Positions 1-14,260 of a stretch of 64,000 nt of DNA are shown piece after piece (positions within the stretch are counted from its first letter, which is position 1; the number at the start of each line of letters is the position of its first letter). The notes beneath the pieces were generated by a model. It worked only from the letters and a program-made list of their open reading frames with translations, ran no database searches and was not told where the DNA came from. This DNA comes from Sebastes aleutianus (Eukaryota > Chordata > Actinopteri > Perciformes > Sebastidae): assembly GCA_916700875.1 (NCBI GenBank), contig CAKAKS010000068.1, positions 25,574,753 to 25,638,752 of the forward strand, written 5' to 3'. The translations under genes and the position numbers were made by a program.

Positions 1-335
1 TAGCTAGACTATGAAATTAATTGCCAACTATTTTGATAATCGATTCATCATTAAAGTGATATAAAAATGTCTATTTATTATGTATATTTTTCTATATCGT
101 TTACATCATGAAGTAGGCTAGGACTATATTCATTTACTTTTTTCTCTATAATTTCACATAAAACTTTATGTTCATTTTGCACGGTAGTTCTTAAAATGAG
201 AACATACTCAGTACTTTTCATTTGTCATGTATTTAATTCACGCAGAATTATACAAAAATAGGCTTTACCATAGTTCATATAGACTATTTATTACCAGAAA
301 ACATGCTGCTATATCGTGATTTAATATATGGCTTT
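1..335. repeat. Repeat fragments at window start
   Basis: Bases 1-50 carry the TTGCCAACTATTTTGATAAT end of repeat family Z. Bases 100-335 are a second dispersed repeat, found again at 46925-47135. Confidence 0.55.
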
Positions 336-690
336 GTTGAATGCTTGATTCTGATTGGTCAATCACAGCGTTCTACGGTCTGTTATTTCTTTATAGCAGA
401 CCGTTGCAATGTATAACAGCCCGTTGCTATGTATAACAGCCCGTTGCTATGTATAACAGCCCGTTGCTATGGACGCAGTTCTGATGTCAGATTATGGCGG
501 ACCAAAATTATTGATTTCTTAAGTAAGTAGCTGTGTAATAAGCAGGATAATGTACAGCTAGCAGGTCATTGTTGTGAAATAAACAGGGCGATGCGGCACC
601 ACGATGCAAAGTGGAAGGGTACTGCATCGCCCTGACAACAATGACCGGCTCGCTGTACATTATCCCTTACTTATTTAGAATGCTATTAAA
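335..690. mobile_element. MITE with 20-bp tandem repeat and long hairpin
   Basis: Three and a half copies of a 20-bp unit (CCGTTGCTATGTATAACAGC) occupy 401-472. They are followed by a hairpin with arms 536-594 and 623-676 (GATAATGTACAGC / GCTGTACATTATC; GGTCATTGTTG / CAACAATGACC; GGGCGATGC / GCATCGCCC). It is a non-autonomous DNA element common in fish genomes, judged by memory. Confidence 0.65.
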
Positions 691-3600
691 TTATGGTTTG
701 CACTACAGTGTGAACTGCAGCTGGAAGGGAAGAAGCAAACACAAGGAGGAGACCTGAGGAGAAACTAAAGACAAACACACCAAAAAACTTTTTAGAGACG
801 AGAGCCAGTTCTCCTACGCTAGCCAGGCTTCCTCTCGAGGCCTCACACTGTCACAATACATTGCTTCTGAAATTGCGCAAGGATACTCTTGATGGATCAC
901 AGAGTATAGTTTGTTTACATGTTGAGTGTTGCTGATGGAGGAGTTCCGGAAATTCATACAGTGTCTGTCTGGCAAGTTATCAGTCACAGAGAACTACACC
1001 ACACTCTCCTTATCCTATGTGTCAAAACGAAGTGAAAGACTAAGAGGAGGAATGCAGAAACGTGTAGATTTGAGGAGGAAAAAGACAGATTAGTTTGATG
1101 CCAAACAAGATGGGAGGCGAGACAACAATGGAGGCTGACAAAGACGGGAAGTTGTGCCGAGCTCCGCCAAAAAGACGAGGCTCTGGAATCTTCCACCTGC
1201 TCTACATCAACCTCCACTACCTCCTCCACACACGCTTCACAAGAAAAAGTGTGCTGCGAGATCAGTGACAAAACATTTATTTATAGTTCCACGCAGGTAG
1301 AGTAGACACAAGTTACAACGCATTCAGGAATGCCCACGTTTAGGTAGCAGTAGCAGTGTTAAGAGGCTGCAGAGTGTGTGCATACATATTTGCATTTCAG
1401 ACACTGAAATCTGAAGATAATGAAATGGTTCATTGTAGAAAAGAACGATTATTTTTATACCATAACACACATATAAACTATAGAAATATCTCATACAAGT
1501 ATGAGGTATAAACACATTGAGGTACAGAAGGTATACAGACAGAGAGGAACAAAGGTGGCCGACTGTCAATACCAATTTTTAACCATTCCTCCCCCTCCTC
1601 TCCTTAATGCCCCCCCGTGCTCTCCCAATAGACCTCTAATCCATGTCTTCCACCTCTCCCCCCTCTCCCTCCATCTGTCCCACCCCTGATACAATCTGCT
1701 ACTTCCTGTGACACAGCCCCAAAGCCACAACCCACTTCCTGCTGCCAACACTGCCAAATAAGGCCTGCCTCAGCCTGAACAATCGATATGCACACATACA
1801 CACATAAAAGGTCCTATAGTTTCCTACAAGTAGTTAACATTTCACTATCTGTCAATCATAGAGAAGTGTATTATATAAACTTCAAAACACCTTCCTGCAA
1901 TTGTGTTATTTGGCACACGTCTTATAATAATTGTGCCCACAGTGGTGTTAGTCCAATTTTTCATTGTGACTTCCTCTCCTCTTTGCTTTTTGGCAACCTG
2001 TAGCTACAGAGATTTTTGCAGATATCCTGCACTGCACAGCAATAAACACGTTTTTTATCTATTAATTTCAAGTCATTTGTGTGTCTGCATTTTCAATGGT
2101 CAAACAGACAAATACTTTACTTGAACATCAGTCGAGAGGCTTGTAATGAGGACTTGGTAAGGAGAGGTTAGAAGTGCTGAGTGAGAAAGGACTTCTAATA
2201 TAAACAAAGATATGTAAATACAGATAGTAGCTTGATGTGAGATGAAACTGGCAGAGGGAGGTACCTGAGCATTAGAGAGGTTATTTTTTCTAGTCTATGC
2301 TTAATAAGGTAGACTGATAAATTTTGTCAGGCCTATATATTGGCCAACTTTAGCTTATTTAGATAAGGTGGAAACCTCCAGGTTTGAAAAGTGAAGCCAA
2401 TGCAGAAGTGCTTTAAACTTGCATTCTTTCTAATATCCAGCAGGGGGCGACTCCTCTGGCTGCATATACATTAGCTGATAAATAACAAGAAATTGCATAA
2501 CAGAAAGATGGTAAAGATATGTGTAAGATAATTTATATCGATTGTCCTACTTAGTGCATATCTTAATCAAAATTATTCAAACAAACTTTCTGAGGGGGTC
2601 TTGTCCTTCCCAATGTTTATGTATGTTATGTGTTTATGCCAATAAATCGTTACAGGATGTTTGTACCTCTCAAATGTCAATATCGGTTTCAAAATCCAAT
2701 ATCTTTTGGGCTCTAATGCTAAGGGTGTGCAATAATAATAATTAAAAAAAAAACACTCAACTTTATTTAGAAATCAATTACTTTTCACTCACAAGATTAT
2801 GATTTTTAATTCTCAATTTGACAAGCTCTATCAAAGTGGATGTACACATCCCTACAGGTTGTTACAGCAATATCTCGGATGTGTGGTTTTAATAAATGAA
2901 CAAATGAAAGGGAACAAAAGCTACACATAGGAAACTAAGTCACATTTGACAACAGTGAATGAAGAAGAGAGAAGGCACTCTGGAAATGGGCTCAACATTG
3001 ACACTGGCTTTAAACCCACACTCTTGGAGCAGGTTAAAGACACCTCGGGTTGGATGGATAAATACTGCAGCGTTCTCTGATCTTATCGGCATCAAGCACG
3101 CTGTTGATGTGCGGGGCAGAGAGCGCTTATGGGAACTGGGAGGGGACAGAGACTTCGGACTGGGAAATGTATGCATATTTAATGGCAGAGAAAGCGAAGG
3201 CTCAGGAGTGAGACTGAGAGTGAGCAGCTGCATTATTGATGGAACTACGGACACCGGGGCGATAAAAGCGTGTGTGGCACACGCACATACAGACGAGGAC
3301 TCGCGGCGCACACCCTCGCACCTGTCAACCTGCCAACACGTGTGTCCATGTGTTGACCCAACCTACTGGGTACAACATGGCTGCAGAAGACTCTGACTGG
3401 ACTGAGTTTTAGTACTGGAATAAACCAAGACAGGCGCGGTCATCTATTCCTGTCTTTCCATTAGACGAAGACCACCAGTTCACCAGTGAAGACGCTGGCT
3501 GTGGAGCTAAGTCAACTGGTCACTTAGTTAGCTTAAGAGGTTTTCCCTTAAGCACAAATAGGTCACTGGCTGATGCTCTGGGAGGGATTTGAGACACCAA

Positions 3601-4540
3601 ATACCTCAAGCAAAGGACCTGCTTAATACAACAGAGGACTTCAGCACAGGAAATGATCACCAAAATTGCCTGTATACTTTAGGAAAAAAACGACTTAAAA
3701 GCTGAATCCAGTCTGTCTTCACTTGTCGTTATTACAGCATTACAGTGAGTTCCTCATCTCCCTGCGGTCAGTGAGGGGTTAACAGGAAACCGCAGTGCAC
3801 GGCCGGGGCACACACTCGCTTGGAAATGTCTGTATAAGGCTGTGCTCTGGGAGCTTTTCCCCAAATGTGCTGGCAAGTACAGTCAGGCCCAGTAGCTCTG
3901 TCTCATCCCTCCTACTCCTCAATTTACCTGACCCTCCCACCTCGCTACTCTACTTCCCTCTCCATTCTCTCTGAATCAAAACGATTTAACCAAGTACCAA
4001 GATCTGTCACGAGATGTCTCTTTGGTGGCATCCATGCAGAGATATGTACATTACATAATACTGCAGTTCACATTTATATTTGGTGCAGGGATAAGAGGGC
4101 CTAACGTACAGTGAAATGGATAGGAGTACATTCATCCTATGTATCATGAGACTGTTTTACTGAGCAAAATAGCACACGTGACATACAGACAAGACGCACT
4201 GAAGTAACTCAGCGTTGCTGTCTAGACACTAAGTAGAGTAATACCATTCCTGGCTCACTGTCCCTCCTAATTCGTCAGGCTTCTTTCTCCTCCTGGAGTT
4301 CATAATGCCACTATATGAAAAGCCTTTTTTTGCCCCTCACAACTACAGCCATCTATTTTTTAATGATGTTCAGGCTTTTTCAGTTGCCTCCAGGAATAAG
4401 TGTCTTTCTCTGTGGTAAAAAAAACAACAGGGATAACTGAGACCTGCAGGAGTAACGAGTGCAATCGGACAATAATATCCTTACAGCTTCATGTCTCAAC
4501 AGAGGGAGGTTTTTTCGTTGGGGCTGTCCTTGACCAAAGA
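690..4540. other. No gene recognised
   Basis: Apparent unique DNA. 1575-1745 is a pyrimidine-rich stretch. 2940-3400 is open on both strands (145 and 123 codons), but neither reading resembles a known domain or has supporting splice sites. Nothing else stands out. Confidence 0.4.
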
Positions 4541-4554
4541 CTCTCTTACTCGTA

Positions 4555-4765
4555 CGATTTTGTCGACTAATCGATTACTTGATTAAAACAATATGTCTGT
4601 GAAACTGAGTTTGTCCACAAAGAATCACACAAAGGCACCACTTTGAATCATAAATTTCTTGGAAATAAGTCATGAAAAATGCATAAAAACCGGCTAATTG
4701 TCTAAAGAAATCTTAGTCGACTAAGACAAAAAGACAGATTAGTCGACTAATCGAGACTTAGTTTA
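4555..4765. repeat. Repeat with opposing GTCGACTAATCGA motifs
   Basis: GTCGACTAATCGATTA near 4561 and the inverse-compatible TTAGTCGACTAA at 4713 and 4740 bound about 200 bp. It is a small MITE-like unit of the widespread fish ATTAGTCGACTAAT type. Confidence 0.5.
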
Positions 4766-5149
4766 TTCCACAGCTGTCATAGTTGATTCAGAAAACCACT
4801 CATGGCCAAATATGCAACATAAGATTGGAAACAGGTGTCATATTTGAATTAGTAAACGTTAGGTGGCCGTGCTGCACCTTAGATGAACAAACGGTGATTC
4901 ATTACATATCGTTTCTTCTTCCCCTACAGTGAAACGTCACATTAAAACCAGACAGGGCCTGACAATAAGTCACCTAATAGTGTCTGTGTTTAACCAAACC
5001 ACTTCCTCCCTCACATTCGCGGCTTGATAAAAATAGAGAAGACAATTTACAGATGAGAGACAAAAAAGCATCACTTTAAATGCCTCTATATGATGTGTAG
5101 AAGAACAATGTTTTCTATATGTTTTTCCTGTAATAATTTATAGGTGAAT

Positions 5150-5480
5150 TCTAGGGCTGTGTGATTTTTAAAAGAAGTGTGATTATTTTGACTGATATTG
5201 CAATAGCGATATGTTTTGCGATATTAGAGGGAATGATAAATATATATAATTATTCTCATTTTCATTGAAAACATTAAAATGATTATGGTGTGATTTTTGC
5301 AGGAATCTGTACCAAACAAAGATGTTTTCTGTCTGTACAATATGACGTGTAGGCCAGGACATCTCTGTAGCTCAACAACGTTTAAATTTAAATGGTATTT
5401 TGACACATATTTCGACTTTAAAAATTATTGCACCTCCTTATTGCGATTTTGATAAAATGTGGATTAATTGTGCAGTCTTA
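5150..5480. repeat. MITE-like repeat, copy also at 29593-29925
   Basis: Shared blocks include GATTATTTTGACT, TTTGCGATATTAGAGGG, ATTATTCTCATTTTCATTGA and GTGTAGGCCAGGACATCTCT. The ends GGGCTGTGTGATTTT and the inverse TGTGCAG are weakly conserved. Confidence 0.75.
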
Positions 5481-5489
5481 GTGAATTCC

Positions 5490-8400
5490 TCTGTCTTTTT
5501 TAAAGTTATGATAAACTGAAAACTATTTACTGCAGATAAAAAAACATTGTTCCATCCTATCTGCAGATGTTTTTATTCTGGATATGAGAATATGAAACCT
5601 GGGGCTGATCACATTGGAATATGTTATGGTGGATATTTATACATATATAGTGAGAACTTCATTCATAAGTGAAGAGTGAAACTTTCCCTTTCCTCCACAG
5701 CACCTGGATAGTTGACACAAGCTACGCATGTGAAAGTCACGTTCGAGACAGACACACAAACTGCAGGCAGAAGTGAGAAAAGGAAGTGTTAGCTGCAAAG
5801 AGGCAACATGGGAAAACACATCATGTGCCAGCATGGGAATGCGCCCCTGTTTATACTATATTATGAAAGCCAGGCTGCACGGTTCATCCAGTTATTATTA
5901 GTTCGTTATTTCCATATTGCAAGAGATAAAATTTTCTTTTGAAATAAAGGGTTTTGCTGCCTCATTGCCGCAGTGGACTGAGGTCATGATGGTGGTAAAG
6001 TACTTGACCTCGGATGCTGACTCGGACATGGAAAGTTCACACAATAGCCTGTTGACGCTGGCCTGGTCATCTGACAGTACACTGTCCTCAAACAACCCTC
6101 GGGCCATGTATGTAAAGGGCTGTCAGCCAGGCCCACATGACTCTGAAATCAACCTCTCTGAGCAACAGTGTTGGAAATCAACTTTTTTTGTCCACCTACC
6201 ACCATGGCTGTTGGTTTCCAAAATCTAGCAGCCACTCAATAGATTACCATTGTTTTTTGGCTGGGGAGTGAAGCAAATCTAGCAGCCACTTGTGTGTTTT
6301 AACCAGCATTTGGCTGGTGACTGGTGCTAATTTCCAACCCTGCATACATCTCATGAAACTTGTTTGTATCTCATGTCAATATTCAGTGACTATCACAGAC
6401 TGTAAAAGTAGGAACAAAGATAAGCTTTCAAACTGCAAAGTGCAGTTCCTGTTTAGCTGTCCCATAAATGTTAATATGTAGCCCGAGACGCCCGGACTCA
6501 ATTCAGGGGACAGACAGGACTTTCGAAGGTTTGAACATTGTCCTACCCACTACAGTACAGGCTAAATAAAAATAAAAGCTTTTAGACTCAGGTTAGAGCT
6601 AGAAAAGGAGATCTCTATTAGCCTTACTCCTCTGCTAACTTCACTCCCCCGTTCTTCGTCATTCTCCTTACGCCTGTTTCTTTTCACACAGGTCCTAGCA
6701 TGCTGCTAAAGCACGCACAAATGGACACACACACACACACAGATACATGTATTTGCTGCAGGCTACTGCTTTCTGCCTCCACGAGTCAGCCACACAGAAA
6801 CAGGCAAGCAGGCTATCTCAGCTCTTCTTTAGCTCTTCTTCTCAATATCTTTGTTTGAATGGAGTCGGACAGCTTCAGCTGAGACTCCTCCACTAAGAAA
6901 AGCCCTCAGCATTCTTTGAGTGCTGACTCATCCTTTGCCTGGCACCGTTTATCCAGCATTGTGGAAAAGTTGAATAGACGTTTGGCCAAGAACTTTCATT
7001 TAGTGTGACCACTTCAAGAGAGGAGATGAATTCCTTCCTGCTTCGGAGGCAGTGTGTTGCGTTGTGTGTGTGTGGCGAGGGGGGGGACGGGACTGCTACA
7101 CTCAATGCCCATATTTGGAACCATCTCACCTCTGTCCTCCTCACTGAGCTCAATTCCTTTTACAGGTTGGAGCACATCCTCCTCGACTCAGGCCAAGGAG
7201 GAGGCAGGCCTACTTTTCTGGAGAAGAACAATCCCCCTTTCTCAGCTGCCCTGACTTGTACACTCTTTCCTTTACACTAGATGAGAAATGTCTACACTCA
7301 AATCTGAGCCCATTGAAGAGAAAAAAACTAAGTCGAGAAAAACAACAATCATATTTACTGCTTCCGCCTTCTCATTGATTGAGTGGCATGAGTGTGTAGA
7401 CTTTGAACTTACATTAGTCTACTTTGCAGATAGTGGCTACTTGGATGATAGTCGTACAATGCATTACACCGACGAAGCCAACCGACCCTTTGCTAAGCCC
7501 CGTCCCCAGCTGCTACTCCGTCAAGCTGTCAGAGCTACCATGGAGCCCACACTGTCACTAACTGTACTCCCCTGTACTAGCTGCATAAATATCTAGCTAA
7601 TTTGGGGAAAAACGAAACAGCGATTTCAGAGAGAAGCAGACAGATTATGCGTCTCCACTATGTGTTTGAAGGATATATCAGGATGTCAAACTGACTCAGC
7701 AGCAAAAACAGGTTACAAAGATAAAAATAGAAGCTAAAGCATGCAGATCACAGTGTAAAACTGAACTACTACATCACCTGTCAATCAGAAGACAATGAAA
7801 TTAAGGAACAACACTGTTCCTGTAAAGCCAGGAAGGTTTTTAGTCACTAGTTAATGATGTGCTAAAGTAATCTGCTAAGGTTAGCTCCACAGCTTTCTAC
7901 GTCGAAATGTAACATTTTAGAAACGTGTATCTCCTTCCAACCACTCCGGGTGATGAGAATCACTATTACACAACGTTTAACCATGAGAAGCTCCACAAAA
8001 CCAGCCTGAAAATGAGGAAAATTGGAAATGATTGCATGAATGTCCGAAAAGTAGAGCCAGATAGTTGTCGGACCCTGTTCGAAGCTAGCTCGCTATGATT
8101 GGCCAGTCTGCATTCAAGGGGCGGGACTTAGCGAAGGCTCAAATCCATCACCATAATACCAAGTTTATGGTGGCAAACAAACTGTAATAAAGAGTTTAAG
8201 CGCTCTTGAAGACCTTTACAATTCATTTTTTATTCCAACATGTGAACAACAACAACTGAACCTGCACCTCAGCCGATCCTTTGTTTGCACTACCCAAGCA
8301 AACACAATGAAAATAGATAAACATATAAACTGGCCAATCCATATAATGATGTTAATCCTGTAACTGACTGAAACTATGTACAAACAAAACAACAGAAGTT

Positions 8401-9890
8401 ACATTCAGGCCGTTATTCACCTATGACTGAGCATTGAGCATTAACTTTTTTAGCAGATGAATCTTTAACAAAAGGATGTTCCTCTTTTGACCACTTAATT
8501 GACCTCAACATCAAGTTCCCAAATAAAACTTGTACTATTCAAATACTACCGCTTAGACAGAAGGTCATAAAGGGACAGAGTGGGAGCTTCATGCAGCATC
8601 CAGGTCAGCAAAAACTGTTTCTGTAAACAAGATTATGTGCATCACTAATCATGCAAAAACAAAAAGTGTCACCCATGCAGAAAATGGTTCAGTTTTTAAC
8701 TGAAGAAGTAAAAACAGGTTCCCTTTTTAAGCCTGTCCTCTTCTGTTTAGTTATAAACAACAACCCAGAGTTTAAGTGGTGCCTAATGATAAATGAAGGA
8801 AAACTGCTGCCCAGCAAATCATCTGCTGGGATTCCTCCAATACTGTTTTATGTAATGCAGCCTTTGTGTATCAGCAATCACCATCATCCCAGATAAGTGA
8901 AGTTAAGATCCGAGGACCTGAGAGATAGTAATGTTTAAGATGGCTGACAGCATAAAGCAGTTCTTATACTAACTGGCATCCATTACGCTCCATTAAGCAG
9001 CAGCAGTGGACCCCCTGATGAACTCGATGTATCTTTGTGCCCATTAGCAGTGCTGACCATGCAATATATCACTATAGCATTTCTGCCCACAACAAGCTTC
9101 GGTTTCACTACGTTGTTCGATTCAGACTCTCCATCAGCTGGAATGACGTCGCTCAGTCTGGCTAATGCAAAAAGACGACAGGGTTTGTAGATGTGTCTGT
9201 TACTTCATTCTGGCACCTCAGAGCTGTTTGTTCCGCTCGATGTCACACTGGTGAGGGCTAGAAGACAAGTCATACAAGCTAAAACACAGAAATCTAAATG
9301 CCCATCTATTCTTATCCTCTAAAACATCTCAGTTCCCACTCAAGGAGAGTCAATCGTCCAATCAGAGCTTTATAGATGAGATGAAGAATGGTGACGTCAT
9401 CTTCCTTTATTTCTAGCTAGTTTATTTGCTACATGAAAAATTGCATCAGAAAAATGGCTAAAAGCGTGGATGAGATCAACGCAGCTGTACAGATTGTACA
9501 CAGACATTACAACTCTTAAATAAACAGATTTAGATAACTGCTCCTAGTAACCACTACCATATCTTCCGTGTTGATGACAGCAAATGACCTCGTCAGACAG
9601 ATATGGCAGTTGCTCCTGATTGGTTAAAGCAAAACCAAAATAAATATCCCCCCCCCACACAAGAAATCAGCAAACATAAACAGTGAATTAATGAAGCGAG
9701 CACGATTATCAGGCCAATATATTCTGCTTATAATGGAAAGTGAAAAACACCCAACTTGGTTTTGAGATTGATTAACAGACAGAGGTAGTTTTCTATGCTT
9801 CAGGTCGTGCTAATGTTTATCTGGACAAAGAAATATTTCAGGGTTTCCCGCCGGGCCTGAGATGACTCCCCGCCAGACCAAAGCATCAAA
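5490..9890. other. No gene recognised
   Basis: AT-rich DNA with short open frames only. 5900-6130 has a minus-strand frame with protein-like composition (see findings). A CA run is at 6725-6742. Nothing else can be supported. Confidence 0.35.
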
Positions 9891-9899
9891 GGCTACCAC

Positions 9900-10095
9900 T
9901 AAATTCAATTCAAGACTTTACTAAATTCATAAACACCATTCCCACTGGGACCATGTCCGTTATTGTTATCTGTACTGTGCATGTTGTGCTATTTATTGTA
10001 TGTATTGTGATTTACTATGATGTGTTTTAACCAACCTGTGAAGCCGAAGGCAAATTTCCACATTTGTGGACAATAAAGATTATTATTATTATGTA
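9900..10095 (+). mobile_element. Retroelement 3' end with (ATT)n tail
   Basis: It ends ACATTTGTGGACAATAAAGATTATTATT, i.e. a polyadenylation-like motif plus microsatellite tail as in SINE/LINE 3' ends. Confidence 0.55.
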
Positions 10096-11099
10096 TTTAT
10101 TATGTATTTACATACCTGTAAATGTGTAAAACAGGTAGCAAACTCCTTTAAGGAACAACTCAGTGCATAGGTTGTGTACTTAACGATAGCGAGTGTGCGG
10201 TCGAGAAAGAGAGCGTTCGTATGCGTTAAGGACGGTGATATGAAGTTAAAGGTAACGTTATAGCTGTGAACATAGCAGTGCTGTGTGTACAGTTTAGGCT
10301 GTCGGTTAATAAATGATACAACTCCCAGGCCAAGTTTCCGTCACTGTGTCTTGCTCGTCACCTGCAGATTAAAGTGAAGGGGTTAGCCTCAAAGTTAGCG
10401 ACAACAACGACTCAGGCTCACTCGCTTAATTTGGGCTGACCCTTAAAAGGTCTACCAGCTATTCTCATTTTAGTGACAAGCTGTGACATCCAAGTTTTGC
10501 TCAACCAGGGAACCGGGGAAGGTTTGTCACTTTTACCTGATAAATGAAATGATAAATAAATCATGATTAATTATTTATAGATTATCAACATTGTTGTGGA
10601 TTCATTTTATATCAATCAACCATACCATGACGGAGGACTGTATCCATAATACTCACTGCCAGCGATTTACACAATTTTCACACACACAATTTCTTGAGAA
10701 AAAAGAATTCAACTGCGGTTTGAAAACACAAAGCTCAGTAAACAACTACTTAACATGGGTGAGGCGTGACCAGCAAGCTAGTTAGAGTAAAGGTCAAGTT
10801 TAAAATAAGTGATCACGGAAGAAACAATACTATACAGAGAGAGCATAACAAGCTAGAGAGGCACAATTAAAGAAGAAAAACGTCCACCAAGGAAACTGGA
10901 TTTGTCGCCAAGTAGACAATAGTAGGTTTTGTATGTTGAGCAACTCCTGTAGCAAAGCGTCTAATCCACGGTGCAGGCCGGCATAATGGCCTATTTATGA
11001 GTATGAGAGGTGGGAGGACCCACAGGGGTAAATTGGTTCAGGGGAGGGGGTCGCAGTGATTGGGTGTTGTAAGAGACAAACTCACAAGACCATTTTGTT

Positions 11100-11340
11100 A
11101 ATGGAGAGTGTGGAGTGATGAAGCATACGGGCTTTGTGATCATTTAGACACACCAACTGTACAGCGAGTCTTTTGAAGTGCATATCAACATGCAACTCTT
11201 TATGATGCATGAAATAAAGCCATTATTCTTAATCCATTATAGATAAGAATTCCCACAAGCGCACCCCAATTATCTCAAATTGTTATTGCTTCTGGGGTGC
11301 GGGGGGTAAGTGTGGCTTTTAGGAGGTCTTTGGCTGGAAA
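11100..11340. other. Candidate conserved non-coding element
   Basis: Unique, moderately complex sequence (GCATATCAACATGCAACTC, GATGCATGAAATAAAGCC, CACCCCAATTATCTCAAATT) with no coding frame. It looks unlike the surrounding AT-rich drift. Conservation is not demonstrated here. Confidence 0.2.
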
Positions 11341-12510
11341 AACTAATTTAATAAGGCTGTTTATGTTCACACTAAAAGTGCAATAATGTCAAGTATGCAG
11401 AATGTCTCCCATGTATGCGGATACAGTTTGCAAAAGATGATGAAGGTGAATCAGAAATGTATCCGTCTGCAAAGAACAATGCAGTTTTACATCGTTCCAG
11501 CGAATCCATTTAAGTGAAAACTGAGAACACAAATGTTTCTGTGCTTTATATTTTGAATTATAAAATAGATTTTAACAAGTAACATCGATTGCACGCAGGC
11601 TGAAAGTCTGTTTATACCATGCAACACTGATAGACTTCAAAAGAAAAAATGACTGTGCGAAGGAATTAGGAAAGCAAGTAGAGACATGAAAAATTAGCAT
11701 CTCAGCACAAACATTACACAACACCATGGCATGAACACGCTGCTAACGCAACACCAATGAGTTTCATCTTGTTATCCTTACATGGACATTATACGCACCA
11801 ATATTGCTAAATGCCTTAAATAACAACAGCTACTGGCCTGTTGGGACATGAGGTCAAGAAGACATTGAAAATGTTGATAGAGGAAGAGGATATGACAGCA
11901 AAACTGCAAAGATCTCCGTTAGAGCTGCATTCCTTTCCAGTTACTGCCAAGGCAGGAAAAAAAGCTGGAGCCGAGACACAAAGGAGACTGAGGGGGAGGC
12001 CATTTCCCTGCTTTTAAGGCTGATCAATAAAAAAGCTCATGCAAGAAGAAGAGTGTAAGGAGGAAAGCTGAGGAGCCCAGTTTGGCATCGCTTCCAGGCA
12101 TGTGAAGCTTCTAAACTGAGCACAGAAAACTCGTTAGATTGCAGTGTGGTGAGGCGAGCAGATGCATTACACCTGTCTGCTTACGACACATGCTTAATTC
12201 TTGAGCCTGAGGCGGCCATACTGCTGGTGTTGGATGGGACACACAAGTTAGTCACAGAGACCCAGTCAGTGAGTCATGGGGGGAGACAAGAGTCACCTCT
12301 GACAATAACAGTGACTCATTATGCAGATGGGTGCACTTCCTGTGCCACCGAACCAAAGGATGAGATAAGTCTGTAATGCTGATACGGTGCTCTTAGCATT
12401 GATTTTCATTTGGGAGCATCTGCTTTGAAACAACAGATGTGCACTGAAGGTGGTAGGCGGAGATAACGCTGTATGAGTGGAATAGCAGGACATTTCTATT
12501 GACTGCAAAC

Positions 12511-12925
12511 CATAGACTGTATATATAGATGAATGACGCGTCTCCACTTCCTCCCACTGTACAGAAGTGAAGCCAAAATATCCCGATTACGGGAGCTGCC
12601 ATCTTGATATTTTTACGTCATTTGGAGCCAGAGTCTGCATTGATTGGGGGACTGGAGCCACGGTATCGTTCCGCCCGAGCCAATCCCGAGCCGAGCATGG
12701 CCGCAGCTTGTTAGCGAGAGCCACCTAGCTGCTACTTTAGCACCACGTTAGCTGTTTGGCTAGAAAAACACAACAACTAACCATAATATCTCTCTACATG
12801 TCCCATCCGCTCACATGGAGGGGGTGAGTTTTATGACCTATACTGCAACCAGCCACCAGCGGGCGATCGAGACGTTTTGGCTTCACTTTTAGGGAGCTGT
12901 CATCCATCTTTATATACAGTCTATG
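12511..12925. mobile_element. MITE with CATAGACTGTATATA ends
   Basis: The terminal inverted repeats CATAGACTGTATATATAGAT and ATCTTTATATACAGTCTATG extend, with mismatches, to AAGTGAAGCCAAAA / TTTTGGCTTCACTTT, about 70 bp. No transposase is present. Confidence 0.8.
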
Positions 12926-13155
12926 CAGCAAACGTAAAGGCATCTTAAAGACGCACTACTGAAACACTTTCTCAACTGGGTCAAATTGTTGAACTTTCGA
13001 CAGCTCTTGTGTGTCAACATTCACATACCACAGGGACAAATGACAATGAACATGAGTGGAACTGCATTCCAGTCTTTACCTATTATGCAAGGGGACATCA
13101 ACTGTTCAGGCCACAAAGGACGGCCAGCAGGAGCAGTATCCAGATAAAGTAAGAC

Positions 13156-13688
13156 TAGGGATGCACGGCAGATAAAGGCTTTAGAATTAAATATTGGCAT
13201 CGACCAGAAATGAACTTTTCCTCTGATATAACAGGCCGATACAATGCTGTTGACGAAGTGGGTGCAAAAACAAATGTCTGTGTTGTGGAGGTACGGTACA
13301 TTGTTTTGCAACCTGTGAAATAGGTCAAATTTGCCCTGGCTGTGTCTGTTTTCATGATTGTCTCAGGGACAGCATCATCCAAGCCTGATAAAGTTTTGTT
13401 TGAACATGTTACATAAAAATAAATATGGCACGTTTTACAAGTAGCCTAAGTTGAAGTAGTTTTCATATTTTGCCCAGTGAATGTATACATTTTGAAAAGC
13501 ATTGTATTTTATGTGTGCATCCGCTAGTAGGCCATCATGATAACAGTAGGCATAATAATAGGTTAATTCCACTACAGGAGAGACTTGATGATCTCTGCAA
13601 TTAGGTGGAAACCAAATGTGCATATATCTGTATCGGCATTGTCAATCGGACAAAATTAGTTGGAAAAATCCAATGTCGTGCATCCCTA
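13156..13688. mobile_element. hAT-like MITE, 8-bp target duplication AGTAAGAC
   Basis: The ends TAGGGATGCAC and GTGCATCCCTA are inverse. AGTAAGAC lies at both 13148-13155 and 13689-13696. The 8-bp duplication and the YAGGG-type end fit the hAT superfamily. Open frames inside are not coding. Confidence 0.88.
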
Positions 13689-14094
13689 AGTAAGACCTAC
13701 AATTATCAAGATAAATGTCACCTATCATCAACTAGGAGAGACCAATTTGAAGGGCATGACGAAACCTGAATATAGACAAAGTGGCTCCAGACTTTAATAT
13801 TTACATTGTGTGTTTGGTGCAGCAGTCTAGTTCCTGAAGTGGTTTGTGGTTGGAGGAAGTCGTTTTTGTGTGCAGTTGAGCAATACGACAATAAAGCAAT
13901 AATGCTTATCTTATTGTTTGATGTGTAATAATTCAATTACGTACCATAATGGTGTAATAGTTTTATTATACCATAGTGGTGGTGAGACCAGTTTGTTGTC
14001 ATTGTGATTTGTATGCATTTGTATACAACAATAATCTTACACTGCAGGTTAAAGACTTTCTTCTACTAATTCTATTACATATTAACCTGCCTAT

Positions 14095-14260
14095 GTGTTC
14101 TGTTAAGTATGTTAACACAGTAATCTTTGCATTAACTTAATTAATGGCCGGGTGTTAATCAGCTGGGTGTTTTTTAATGCCTTACTGTGATTGTGGCATG
14201 ATTTAAGGCAGCTCAAGTGCCTCCTGTTCCTGCTTTAATCAAAGTCACTATGCAGAACTA
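14095..14260. other. Candidate non-coding regulatory element
   Basis: A run with ACTTAATTAATGG, GTTAATCAGC and TTTAATCAAAG homeobox-type cores and low repeat content. It is only a composition-based suspicion. Confidence 0.15.

Noticed and set aside
401..472. CRISPR-like short repeats
   Set aside because: The 20-bp units are directly tandem with no spacers and lie in a MITE of a vertebrate genome.
2940..3396. Long open frames on both strands
   Set aside because: Neither translation shows a known motif or splice context; overlapping open frames in a GC-richer patch are expected by chance.
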